Origin: Acanthosepion lycidas
Taxonomy: Eukaryota; Mollusca; Cephalopoda; Sepiida; Sepiidae
Assembly: GCA_963932145.1 (NCBI GenBank)
Contig: OZ010616.1
Coordinates: 48,229,927-48,293,926 of the forward strand
Length of the DNA stretch: 64,000 nucleotides
Reading direction: 5' to 3'
Both the position numbers and the translations under genes were made by a program. The notes beneath the pieces were generated by a model, which saw nothing but the letters and a program-made list of their open reading frames with translations, was not told the origin of the DNA and did no database searches. Within the stretch, counting starts at the first letter, position 1. Every line of letters starts with the position of its first letter. This document shows positions 1-11,556 of this stretch, piece after piece.

Positions 1-229
1 AAAATAAACAGTTATTGTGTGTTCTTCATCAGGCATTTATGGGTATAATGATAAACACTTTTAAAAAAAAACTAAACTAAACAAAGTACTAAGAAAAAAG
101 ACACTTTTGATAGAAACAAAGAAGAGTGCTGAACTGCCATATGATACCAATTCTCTTGCTTAACAATCTCACCACAGATGATGAGAAAAATGGAGTCTGC
201 AAAAATGTGATTCTACAGAAGGATGCTGA
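1..229. other. AT-rich edge sequence, no gene seen
   Basis: No open coding frame, RNA gene or clear repeat is visible before the LINE fragment that starts near 230. Confidence 0.4.
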
Positions 230-249
230 GAATTTGAAGGCACAGAACA

Positions 250-390
250 AGAAGTAAGCAATCAGGAAATCTTAAAAAAAGTTGTAACAAAAAGAATACT
301 TTTTCTCAGAATCAGAAAGAGACATCAGAAATTTCTTAGACACATAATGAGGAAGGAGGGCTTAGAAAACTTAAACCTTACAAATTTTCT
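250..390 (+). pseudogene. LINE reverse transcriptase C-terminal fragment (RTE-like)
   Basis: Translation on the plus strand, with one frame change near 330, gives a basic stretch (QEILKKVVTKRILFLRIRKR) followed by HIMRKEGLENL. This is the post-RT segment of a common invertebrate non-LTR family, probably the same family as the relic at 19.4-20.4 kb. There is no start, no RT catalytic core and no 3' tail, so it is a dead fragment. Family assignment rests on recognition of the motif, not on a search. Confidence 0.6.
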
Positions 391-459
391 GTATATTACT
401 GATGAACTGGTCTTTGTTTTTAAATTATAAACACACACTTTACAAATTCTTTCAGGTTC

Positions 460-1105
460 ATATTTCAATTTCTAAGATGAGGAGTTATTATTTACAATTG
501 GACAATGTCCTTATCTTTGTTGTTATAATGTTTTGGACATTGCGTCCTCTTACCTGCTTCAGATGTGTCAAGCTGAGTAATGTAAAATCTATACTATGAC
601 CTAGTGATTATACTCACAATTACTATATCATCAAATTCACAAGCCAACACTTTAATCTACTAGACTATCCTGAATCTAAAACTTTAACCCTTAAATCTAA
701 TGTTCTTATTGCCTGCCTGCTCCTGCCACTGTTATGCTTGACCACGTTTAGTGGAATTCTATTTCCTTACTGCTTAAGCTTAGCTTAGCTCTCTCTAGCA
801 TTGTTTCCTTTTATTTATTAATGGTTGTTATATGGTATTTATTTCTGTACTAGGCCAACTGAGGGTGTCACAGCCTACCATATGCACTGATCCCTTCAAA
901 CATGATTTTCCAGTGCTCTTTTCTGTCTAGTAGTTTCACTTTAGTTCACAGGGGTTGGTGAATACCCTTTTCCCTCTATACATGATCAGCCCTGTGTGAT
1001 TTCATTGTTTCACCCTTAATTATAGCATTTTGATATTCATCTAGATCTACTTTTAGTGGGGGTTTCCACCTTTGTATTCTTTGTTACAACTGCAATGATT
1101 AGAAT
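460..1105 (-). pseudogene. Penelope-like element 3' end: decayed GIY-YIG domain and tail
   Basis: Read on the minus strand, 820-1,105 gives broken frames that align by eye with the GIY-YIG C-terminus better preserved at 34.8-35.1 kb: a CSCNKEYKG block, an HWKI-like block, then a block ending in EINTI. About 280 bp further on, 465-545 is the complement of the PLE tail also found at 18.37-18.43 kb, including the boundary phrase ttctaagatgagg. GIY-YIG is the nicking endonuclease of EN-containing PLEs; this copy has many stops and is inactive. The start is not visible. Confidence 0.6.
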
Positions 1106-1109
1106 TATG

Positions 1110-1975
1110 TATCCCAAACTATGTCAATTTGCACTCCAAAAACAGTTCAAAATAGTGAAATTTCCTTTGATTTCAACCACTGATATCTCATGTATTTTTT
1201 AGGCTATTTTGATAAAATTAGTATGTAAACAAAATTTAATCTTTTCTCTTTATAAAGATATATTTCTTTCTCATACATGATGATCAATTTTGATTCCAGG
1301 TCTCTTTAAATTATGTCACTTGTAGTAGTAGACATTTTAATAAATAAAATGAAAACATATTTCTTAAATTCCCTGAAAAGTATCATCTACTTATCATTTC
1401 CTTAACATCTCATTAACCCCAGTATTCTTAAAGATAGATCAATCAGCTAACTTTGTTTCTGAAACCACATACTTGGATAAGCAAAAACAAAAAATCAGAG
1501 AGTATCAAAGCAAAGGACAACCCTACACACAGTCATTGCATTCCCCAAGCACCAAAGAGAATGCTTCGAGGTCAGTCTTCACCCTTTTACAAGAAAGTGA
1601 GATGAGGTGGTCTACTCCACACTAACTACCAAAGAACTAATCAGGATGATTACCTGTTATAAAGAAGTAGGGGTATTTCTCTCTCTGTTCCAATGTACCA
1701 CAAGCCATGAATTCTGTTTCCCCAACAAGAAGGATACAAGTTTGAATTTGTATTAAAAATATAAACGTCCAAAAACAATGTTCATTGTGTGCTCATTCAT
1801 TTTGAATGTAAAATCCAACATTCTACTCCAACCTCCACACACTGTTTCAATGTCATTTTTAAAGCTGACAATTTCATATTAGTGCTTTTCAAACTTGTTG
1901 TGCTCTAAGATTTGTCTATACACATATCAAAATAGTTCCATCTTAAAGGAAAAAGGAAGCTTGTCAATTTTGTGG
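1110..1975. other. AT-rich non-coding stretch
   Basis: No supported gene or repeat boundary was found between the PLE relic and the hAT insertion. Confidence 0.4.
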
Positions 1976-1983
1976 GTTTAAGA
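1976..1983. repeat. Left target-site duplication of hAT element (gtttaaga)
   Basis: Exact match to 6,632-6,639 on the far side of the element; 8 bp is the length hAT transposases make. Confidence 0.85.
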
Positions 1984-2867
1984 CAGGGACATCCAACTCC
2001 ACTGCCCATGGGCCACATTGCAGCCCACTTAATATTTTCATATAGCCCACTACTTTAGAATCTTTAGGTATATTTTCATTTACTTTAGTAACATATGTTG
2101 AGAAAATTATTCTCAGATTGTGCGAGTAGGTTCACTTCCTCATTGCACTAAAAAGAGAAGGGGGAAAAGACCTTTGCCAAGACACACCAGCTGGTGCATG
2201 GGGCAAGAACCAGAGTTAAAGAAAACTTATTTAGTTTATGTTTTTTTGGCTCTGGGTGATGTGGTGCAGTCCTTGGACTCCTGCTTGAAACTCCCATGTT
2301 AAACCAACCTTGTGACTGATTTGCTGTTAATGGGGCAGTGAATAAATAAAAGATACACTATGAAGTCATAATGATGTAACTGGTGACAATTTTAAACTAA
2401 CCAATGAAACATTTTGTGGTTGTAGTCTGTCATTTTGATTGTTTCAGTTTCAAAGATTTTACAGTCTGATGCATAACAGCTGTTTTATTTCTTAACATTT
2501 TTTAAAATGTCAAGGGATAGTGACTTTGAACCCATGCAAAGTGATTTGGAAAAGTAGTATCAGTCTTCAGTTATGCCATTAGTGATAAAGAATGGAAAAC
2601 TTTAATCAGGCAAATGAAAAAGACTCATTTTAAAAAAATGTCAGACATTTTTAGTGACTCAAGGCTAGGCCTAATGCCAAGTGGAAGGGGCTAATTTATT
2701 CTTTATTACTTTTTAATTTCACATATATATAATACAGACATAGGTTTATCTATATATTTCTTTTGCTAACATAATAATTGAAATACTTTCAACAAATTCC
2801 AATTATATTCATAATTATTTAGTTAACTTTAAATTTATATTTTTAATAATCCAGTATTTGGTCATGA

Positions 2868-4515
2868 CAAAAGAGAAATAACAGAAGAAAAGAGAAAATT
2901 CAATATTCAATGGACAGAAAAGTTTTTTTGTAGTTGAAACATGCAGTAATATTATCTGCCTCATTTGTCATGATAAAATTGCCATGTGAAAGGAATATAA
3001 TATTAAGCATCATTATGCTGTCAAGCATGAGTTGAAATATAATAAATTAAACAAAGAAAGAAGAAAAATGAAAATAGATGAATTAAAGAAGCAGTTTATT
3101 TTCAACAAAAAATTCTTAAAAAATCTGTTCTTAAAACTGATACATGTACAAAAGTTAGCTATTTAATTTGTTTGTAAGGGCAAGCCACTGATAGATGAAT
3201 GTATTGTAATTGTTTTTAATGAATGTTGTCCTGAGAAAGTGGAATTATTCAATGAAACAAGTCTCTCACATCAGACAGTTGGTAGAAGAATTGATAACAT
3301 AGCTGATGGTATTGTGAGTACATTGCAGACCTGATTATTTAAATGTGTTTATTACAGTTTATGAAAGTACTGATCAAAGTGACACTGTATAATTAGTTAT
3401 TTTCTTCAAAGGAATTGATATCAATTTTAATATAATTGAAGAAATGTTGAACTTATGCCATATGAAAGGTACAACTGGCAGGGACATACTTGAGCATGTT
3501 AATTTATCAAATGAAAAATTCAGTATTAATAGAAATAAAATTTAAATGATTACAAGTGACGGTGCTCTTGCACTAATTGGTAAAAATAATGGATTTATTA
3601 CTTTATCCAAAGAATCAGTTGATCATGATATACTCAACTACCATTGCTTGATTAATCAACAGCAATTATGTGCTTGAAAGTTAAATGTGAATCAGGTGAT
3701 AACAGATATTGTAAAAGTTATGAATTTTATCAGGTCTCAGGGCTTGAACCATAAAAAAAAAATACTTTAAAGAAGTTGGCAGTGAGTATGAAGACATCAT
3801 TTATTTTTCAAAAGTTAGATGGCTCAGTAAAGCAGCAACTTTGAAAAGATTAATAAAAGAGATGATGCAAAGCAAGAAACAAAATGTAAATTTTTTTAGA
3901 AAACAGAGAATGGTTGAATGATCCTTTCTTCTTAGAAAATATCACTAAAATATTGTCTAAACTTTATTTGCATTTACAAAGAAAAGACCAATTATGTTGC
4001 TCAATGTTTGAGTGGATAATAGTTTTTACTAAGAAGTTACAACTTTTGACAACAATATTGAAAGGTGGTAAAACTGTGAATTTTCAGAGTTTATTAAAAA
4101 GAAAGAAGAATTTTTTGTGAACTTTAAAAAATATAGTGAATTATGTGAAGTTTTGTTAAAAGATTTTACATCTAAATTGTCTGACCTTAGAAAAATATAA
4201 ACTGAATTAAAATTGTTTAGTGAACCATTTTCATTTAATTATATGGAAGCACCAATCAAATACCAGCAAGAACTCATTGAGCTTCAAAGCAGAGAATCTT
4301 TGAAAACTAATCAGAGAACATTCTCTTCTTGAATTTTATAAAGAAGTTCATTCTTTCAATGAATTTGATGAAATTGTCAATTTATCTGGAAAACTGTTAT
4401 ATTTGTAGGGTAGTACATACTGCTGTGAACAATTTTTTTCATCCATGAAAAATATCAAAACTGTTGAAAGAAATAAGTTGAGTGTTTCCCATTTAATTAA
4501 CATTCTTTGAATAAA
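2868..4515 (+). pseudogene. hAT transposase pseudogene (GTF2IRD2-like group)
   Basis: The plus-strand frames, joined across many stops and shifts, follow the domain order of the hAT transposase that was co-opted in vertebrate GTF2IRD2. First comes a start-region block (KREITEEKRKFNIQWTEKFF, about 2,868). A BED-type zinc finger remnant follows (CLICHDKIA ... HHYAVKH, about 2,960-3,025), then a block with GKPLIDE and CPEK (3,180-3,240). A middle section has KLDGSVKQ and LQRKDQLCCSMFEW (3,800-4,015). The C-terminal dimerisation block is STYCCEQFFSSMKN (about 4,410-4,450). No frame exceeds 70 residues, so no protein is made. The family call is recognition by eye. Confidence 0.75.
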
Positions 4516-4569
4516 GACTGATGTGGGAGTGCTGGCTGCGTTTTGGTAGAAAGCACATGCCTCCTGTAT

Positions 4570-6540
4570 ATATTTTTCCCACAACAATTATTGAGGATTT
4601 GTGTCTGGATAATAAACGAATAAAGTAACAACAAATCAATATATATAAACAAATGACAATGTATGTATTAACAAAAGGTACACATAAACAATAACAGAAG
4701 ATTGTTGTGTGTGACAAAAATAATGAATATGAAAGAAAACATTTACCAAAGAAATGGGCTTATGTGTATGAAGTTTAGTATAGGAGAATGTCCTAGACAA
4801 AAGTAAATGAAAGTGAAGTAAAAGGTGCATAGTGTGCATGCATGCTCCAGTGGAGCCGCTTTTCTCCATATGTGACCTACATCTTACTGTGTAAGAGAAA
4901 AATAGAAAGGAGAGAATGTCAATGCCTAGCTAAGGAAAATCTGTGGACATAGTTGTAGACATCTGTGGCAAGTGAGAGTTGCATCAATAACTGCTAGCAA
5001 TCTATTTGTTTTAAAATTGATTTTGGGTGGAGTGTGGTATGTGTGACTTAGCTAGATAAAAATTGGTGTGTAGTTAGACATATATGTTTTCTAATATAAA
5101 ACTTTTCTGATGGTCGAACCTTGGTCAAATTCTGCTGCTGGCAACTGTGTTAGTCACTCTGGTTTAAACTGTTGCCCTGCCCACACAGTGTTGTTTGATC
5201 AAAGAACTACCAAAGATCAAATTATTGTCAGCAATTGTGATATTGGTCCATTCTCAGCTAAGCTATGTCACAAAGGAATTTAACACAAAAAATGTCCTTG
5301 CAGTTAAAAAAAAAAGACAAGAATTCTTCAGGGTCTAGTTCTATGAAAATTTATATACTGTTTTTATACAATGAATTGGTTCTGGGTACAAAACATTAAC
5401 CCTACCCACTTTGCATTTTATCATGCTGAACTTGACCAAGTCTGGAATAAGGCTCGAGTCAGAATTATCTCTGGTACTAAGTCACATGGGATCCAGCAGA
5501 GTGGTTGTCTATTGTCTGTATCCTGAAATTTCTGTCTTGGTCATCTCAGTATTCTGCTTATATTAACTTCCATCCAAAACTGGCATGAGGGTTGACATGG
5601 ATATGGGGACTCAGTGGTTTCCATATATCTGATAAGGGCTTCTTGCCTGTCTCTGGATAATTAATTACAGCTCCAAATTTGGAGAGACCCCTTTTCTGAT
5701 ACAGATTACAGGATATCGACCCTCTCAACTCTTTCCTTCTCTCGTTTATGCCTCACACTAACATTTCCCAATGGGCATAGGCAATTCCTCCATCTTCCTT
5801 GATATTTCACCTGCGTCTCTTACCTTGTTGTCCTTTGACCAATCTGGCTCTTAACCATGTGGTATGGCTTAGCTTATAATTATCATTAATTAACATTTTA
5901 AATTTCATGTTGGTGAAATTTATCAGCCTGGTTTTGCTTAAAAATCAGAAATTTACCAGTTGCTTCCTGCAGTCAGTCACCCCAACCTGAATCCCACCAG
6001 GGTCATTGCACTCCATGCACCCTAGGTTACACAAAGTAACTCTATTCCTTTGATTTGGTTGTAGATCAAATTTTATCTATTCTGTTTATATTGCATTTTC
6101 GTAACCAGTGCTTTTTAGATGCCTCATTAATCAGCTGTCAGCTAAATATCACCATATGGCTTTTGTGGTAATATCTTGTAACAGAATCACTTTCCTTCAA
6201 AGTATCTCTGCCTTAAAAAGAAATAAACTTTGGAAATAAAAAGAAATCCCTTTTTCTTCTTTCAGTCTGTCCATCTATTCATTAACCCTTCTTGTCTTGT
6301 CCCAAGCTATGTTTTTAATTTAACCCCTTTCTTTCTGTTTGCCAGCGTCACACTAATAATTGTTTAAATTTGGCTTTAATTTGTTATCTCTGTGTAAATT
6401 GTGTTTTACTGTTATAAAACTAGTACCAAGCAGATATTGACAATATTATAAAAGGAAAGCAATGTAAAAACTACACTGAATTTACTTTGTGTATGTATAA
6501 TTTTTTTTTTACTGTCAATAATACATTTTTAACCTTTTAA
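4570..6540. other. Unassigned interior of hAT element
   Basis: About 2 kb between the transposase remnant and the right terminus. Only short chance ORFs are present (for example 4,348-4,869 on the minus strand, lacking any motif). It could be non-coding element sequence or an old nested insertion whose ends I could not find. Confidence 0.4.
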
Positions 6541-6631
6541 AAGCATATTTATATAAAGGACTTTTGTGGCCCAGTGAATATACCTAAATTTTTAATTTGG
6601 CCCAATAGGAAAAAAAGGTTGAACCACCCTG

Positions 6632-6639
6632 GTTTAAGA
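6632..6639. repeat. Right target-site duplication of hAT element (gtttaaga)
   Basis: Exact match to 1,976-1,983. Confidence 0.85.
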
Positions 6640-7876
6640 TAAAGTTTGAAGTTGACTTTCACAAAAAATATAAATAAATAAATAAAAATGTCTAAGTTGA
6701 AAAATTGAGTGGATAAAATGCCAGAAAAATTCAATGCTTAAAACAATGAAAATTGCAACTTCTTGTAGAGTAATGTCTCACTTTTAATAATCAGTTGGTT
6801 TCATATCTCTGCACCCATGCAACTTGAGGCACACACAAATCAAAAAGAGAGTATACTGCATTCATTTTGTGCAAAACCATTGGGCCTGATGCCTCAAAAT
6901 TTGTATTGTTGACCAAGTGAATGAATATCACCAGGTGAACCTCATTTTAAATCAGACTTATTTCATAGATGGATATTACATAGTTTAAATCTTTTTCTCA
7001 TATTTTCTTTAATGATACATTGTTTAAAGCAATTATTTTGCCCAAACTACCATCACTTTCGCTTTTATCACTTTTGCCTCAGCCTTTTTTAGGCACTTTC
7101 TTAAAATAACATTAAACATAATTCATATTATAAAATAGAAAATAACAGAAAAAAATAGATATATTTTAATTTCTTTAAATTTCACTTTCTTATGTTTGTC
7201 CATTAAATATTAAAATAAATTTAAAAAAAATAAAGGGCCCAGTTTTCCTTGATAGTCATTCATTTCATTTATGTTTGAGGCTGACAATATTTTCTCTAAT
7301 TCTCAGATTTGGGGATGAAATTGAAAATTCATACATTTTTTTAAAAAAAAATTAAAAAATGAAACTGGATACATTTTTATAAAAAGTAAAATAGGAATGA
7401 ACAGGATATGTTTTAGCATAACTTTGGCACATTGATCAAAAAAAATCTGAATGTAATTAGTTAATTTTGAAAACATAATCAGTTAACTTTCTTTTTAATG
7501 ATTATTTGTTTATTAATTCTAGGGATTAGGTCCTATTCTGGAGCTTAAAATGAAATTGTTACTTTTTCTTAAAAAAAAAACTGGATACATTTTATAGTTC
7601 TTCAACTTATGCAAATATGCTTTGTCTTTTCCTAATAATTTTTCCTCAAGTTGTTATGGAAAATAATAAGCATAACATTTTTTTAAGTGGATATCTGTTC
7701 ATTTTATTTCTTTTATGTATTGTTTTCTATGCCAGAGACCCCTACCAAGGTGATTAATAAAAATGACATCTTATCTTCTATTCAATAAATGATAGACTCC
7801 ACATAGTGAGAAGTTAAAAACTTGAATGAAGGAATTAGACATTACAGTAATATAACTTTTAATGGAACTTTATCTC
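6640..7876. other. AT-rich spacer with A/T runs
   Basis: No gene seen. A phrase aaactggataca follows an A-run near 7,355 and again near 7,580, suggesting an old local duplication. Confidence 0.4.
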
Positions 7877-8200
7877 TGTTAGACATTTTATGACGGTCGT
7901 CTTCGAGTATAGAATCCAGAGGTTAGCAGTGAATATTTCGGAGAGTAGGAAAGCGTAGTTCAGGTTAGCAGTGGATATCGCAGCAAAGTAGCAGAGCGTA
8001 GTACTTCCTTCTGTCATCTTCGCCTGACAAGTTGGCACTGGTCATTCAGGTAGGGTAAACAAAAATGGCTGCCTTTATACACGACGGATAGAATGTTCTG
8101 CGGCTTCTGATTGGTTAACCTTCTATTGGTAGACTATAAAGTGAGTCGTGTCATTCGAACTAGCTCACTAGTTACATAATATATACAAAAAACTGTAACC
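7877..8200 (-). repeat. copia 3' LTR
   Basis: Begins tgttagac on the plus strand and matches 12,150-12,475 nearly throughout. Its last base is C where the other LTR has A, so the terminal TG...CA pair is imperfect here. Confidence 0.9.
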
Positions 8201-8209
8201 CCCCCTTAT
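8201..8209 (-). other. copia polypurine tract
   Basis: On the minus strand a purine run (aataaggggggg) directly precedes the 3' LTR, the expected primer for plus-strand DNA synthesis. Confidence 0.75.
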
Positions 8210-8459
8210 TTTGGGTATATTATGGAATATAAATATTAAATATTAAATAAATATTAGTAAAGTCAATAAATACTTCAATTTCAAAAATTATATTTTTTTA
8301 ATTTCATTTTTTAATTTTTTTTATATTTATTTATTTTTTTTTTTTTTTAAAGAAAATTAATATCCACAAAAATTAGTCATATCACTTCATCCACAGTTAA
8401 GTATTCAGATTAATAAACATTAGCAATAATATTATAAGTTAAGGTTGTGATCACAACAA

Positions 8460-8640
8460 AAAAGTGGAAAGAATTGTTACTTTACCCATAGCTGGGACCC
8501 ACTGAAACAGTTACTATCACTCCGGGTCAGAGTGATCCAGAGAGTCACTAAAAAGTGGAAAATTGTTATTTTTCCCATAGCTGGGACCCATTAAAACAGT
8601 TACTATCACTCCGGGTCAGAGTGATCCTGAGGGTCATTAG
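8460..8640 (-). repeat. Tandem duplication (about 90 bp x 2) in copia 3' untranslated region
   Basis: Two adjacent units share aagtggaaa, cccatagctgggaccca and ttactatcactccgggtcag, with a few changes between them. It lies between the RNase H end (8,806) and the 3' LTR. Confidence 0.85.
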
Positions 8641-8805
8641 AAAGAGGATTGTGGCTAAAAGTAGGACTATTTACATTTATACCCCGAAACTAAGGACTCA
8701 CATTCATGCCAAAAACTGAACTGACTAATGGATGCAGTTTTACGTCTTGCCCAGGACCAATAAGGACCTTATAGGTCAGTACCAAATATGGCAGAAGTGA
8801 AAAGC

Positions 8806-11330
8806 TCATAATTTCAATTTTGTAATTGGTTTTGTAAATAAATCCGCCATATTATTTCCCGATTGAATGTTTTCAATTTGTACTGTTTTCTTTTGTACTT
8901 GGTCCCTGACAAACTGATATTTTATATCGATATGCTTTGATCTTTGATGTATTATTGGATTTCTAGCCAAAGCAATACTGCCCTGATTGTCGCAGTAAAT
9001 AATTATTGGCTCAGTTATTGCCAATATTATAATTGTTTTATCCGTAATTTAAGAAAAATAGCCTCTTGTGTTCCTTTTGACAATGCAATATATCCAGCTT
9101 CACAAGTAAAAAGTGAAATCATTCGCTGTTTCTTCGATTTCCAGCTGATTATTGGGTTACCGTCTGCTAGCTTAAAGCAATAGCCTGTTATACTCTTACG
9201 ATCTGGTGAGTTGGCCCAATCAGCATCACAAAATCCTTCCAATTTTAATGGTTTATCTGCTTGTCAAAATATTAGGCACCGACTCTTAGTTCCCTTTAGA
9301 TAACGTAATACTTGTTTAGCCCTCGTTAAATGCACAGTCCCCGGTTTATTTAAGTGTTGGGACAACTTAGTAACCGTATAGCAGATATCTGGACTGGTTG
9401 ATGTCATCACGTAAATAAGACTTCCGACCAATGTTCTGTATTCTTTCTCACACGCCGCTATACCATCTTCCTTATTCATAATTGTGTTTAAATCCATTTC
9501 ACATGGAGTGGCTCTTGTTTTACAATTTTGCATGTTAAATTTAGATAAGAGTCTTTCAATGTATCTAGATTGATTCATTGTAATAGTGTTGCCTTTAAAT
9601 TCGAACTGTATACCAAGAAACCATGATAGTCGACCCAAATCGGTCATTTTAAACCTTATTTCCAGGGAATTTTTGATTTTTAATAGAGCGGCCTCACACT
9701 TTGATGCAATTAACATATCGTTGACCCAAATAACCAGAATTACCAATATTTCCTTATTAAATGTTCCCATGTATAGACATGGGTCAACTTGCAGAGATTG
9801 TAATTATTTTCCAATTAAATAAGAATGGATTAAATTATTCCATGTTCTTCCGCTCTTTTTGAGTCCATATAGTGACTTTTTAAGTTTCCATACATAATTA
9901 TCAACTTCTTCAAAACCTTCTGGCGGTTCCATGTATATTTCATAGTCGATGGCAGCGTTCAAAAATAAGCTACTTTAACAAAACGAGCATTGTATACTGG
10001 CGATCCATCCTCAGTTCGCTTTACAGTATAAACCCAACGGCTGCCGATGATATTTTTATCATCTGGGGGGCCTTTTTTTAATTCAAACGTGTCGTTTGAT
10101 ACTAAAGATTTAATTTCTTTTTGCATGGCAGCTATCCACCATTTGGAATTGACAAAATGTATGGCTTCTTGATAGTTCTTTGGGATACATTTGTACCAAA
10201 TAGCAACAGTTGATGTTACAAAAATTACATTGACCCATTTCAAAATAATCTGGCTTTTTTTCTGTTTCTTGTTGGATAACGCAAAATTTGCACCCCCCCT
10301 TCCCCTCATCAGTTGAATTTTCTTTTAACTCAAGATTTGCGTCTGATTTTTTTTTTCCTCATTCAACTTTGCAGAATTTGCCCCCTCCCCTTCCCTCATC
10401 AGTTGTATTTAACTCATAAACCCACAAATTTTTGGGTAACTTAGATGCTATTAGCAATCATCTAGCCATTTCAAAAAGTGTCCTCCAACTGCGTTCAGCG
10501 ACTCCGTTCTGGTGTGGAGAATAAGAACAGGTTTTCTCATGTTTAATGCCTTTATTTATTAGAAGGTTTTTGTAAGCATCAGAAGTAAATTCTCCACCAT
10601 TATCTGTCGGAGTTATTTTTACTTTTCCATATGGGGAGATATCGGATAAATAGATTTTTGTAGCTTGCAGGGTATCAGATTTATTTTTCAGAAAATATAT
10701 CATAATAAGTCCTGAATATTCGACAACAAATTTTAAGTCATTTTCCCTTTAATACACATGTCACAATATTTTAAATCCTTTGGAAGTGTAATTTTCATTC
10801 CAGTGACGTGTTCTTGTAATCTTTTAACATCTGAATTATTACAGCGGCCTAATATTTTATGCCAAGTTCTTAAGTCGTGCGTGGCTGTCTTTGCAGACTT
10901 AATACTTTGCAAATAATACAAACGTCCATTTTGCTGTATATTAAATTCAGTTTCGTCTGGATATATTAACTTTGAATTGTCTCGGTGAAAATTGATTTTA
11001 ATGCCAGTTGCAGACTGAACTGAAAAAATATTTTGCTTAAATTTAGGAATATATAAAGCCCTTTTTAATAAAACATTTACAAATATTTCTTGTAGTATTT
11101 CGTAGATAAATACAGGCGTCACCTCTTTTTAAAACTAAATTATTAGCTCTGGTCCCGTCAGCTAACTCGATAAAACGTGAGTTGGGCTCAAAATTGGGGT
11201 CAAAATTAATAAATTTTGTTTCATCTGTAATTACATGATTTGTCGCACCCGTATTGACCAGGTATGAATTATAACTACTGGCCACAGTACCCAATCCAAA
11301 CGAAAAGGCATATGTACGTCATTCGAAGAA
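8806..11330 (-). pseudogene. pol: copia pol pseudogene (PR-IN-RT-RNase H)
   Basis: Reading the minus strand, segments in three frames follow in copia order. Protease (11,043-11,294) has VNTGATNHV, with Asn at the catalytic Asp. GAG-pre-integrase (10,733-11,122) keeps WH and CDMC but has Arg at the second His. Integrase (10,458-10,703 and just upstream) has TDNGGEF and NGVAER, while the first catalytic Asp region is deleted. RT N-part (9,959-10,309) jumps from ARFV straight to VKVA, losing the first RT Asp. RT palm (9,264-9,770) has VIWVNDML where YVDD is expected. RNase H (8,806-9,242) has FCDADWA, CEAGY (Gly for Glu) and YCDNQGS with a frameshift near 9,025. It cannot encode active enzymes. 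Confidence 0.9.
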
Positions 11331-11349
11331 GTTTTTACATTTTACAAAA

Positions 11350-11440
11350 GTCATTCTGTGTATAAAATTGACATTTCGCACAGACATGGCCGACATTACC
11401 ACAACGAGAACAAACGATATTTCTTTTAGTGTTTCTTTCT
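11350..11440 (-). pseudogene. copia Gag CCHC zinc knuckle, out of frame with gag
   Basis: The minus strand encodes CSRCGNVGHVCAKC, a C-x2-C-x4-H-x4-C nucleic-acid-binding knuckle. It lies about 120 bp after the gag stop and in another frame, so the gag-to-pol reading is interrupted here by an indel or by lost frameshifting. Confidence 0.75.
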
Positions 11441-11556
11441 TTATAATTCTTGTAATAATTGTTTTTAAAGCCCTTGTTCTTAATATCACAATTCCTAGTC
11501 TGATCGGATTGAGGAACTGGTTTTCTGAATTTTTTTAAATGACGTTCTCAGTTGCA

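Larger units (their letters stand above)
1984..6631 (+). mobile_element. Complete but decayed hAT (Charlie-like) DNA transposon
   Basis: The left end begins cagggacatccaac and the right end is the complement of cagggtggttcaac, an imperfect terminal inverted repeat of the hAT CAGGG type. Identical 8-bp duplications, gtttaaga, lie just outside at 1,976-1,983 and 6,632-6,639; an 8-bp duplication is the hAT hallmark. Subterminal sequence at both ends carries the gggccac/ggccca motifs usual in this group. The element encloses a transposase pseudogene (2,868-4,515) and about 2 kb with no recognised content, which may be nested insertion or non-coding element sequence. Confidence 0.85.
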
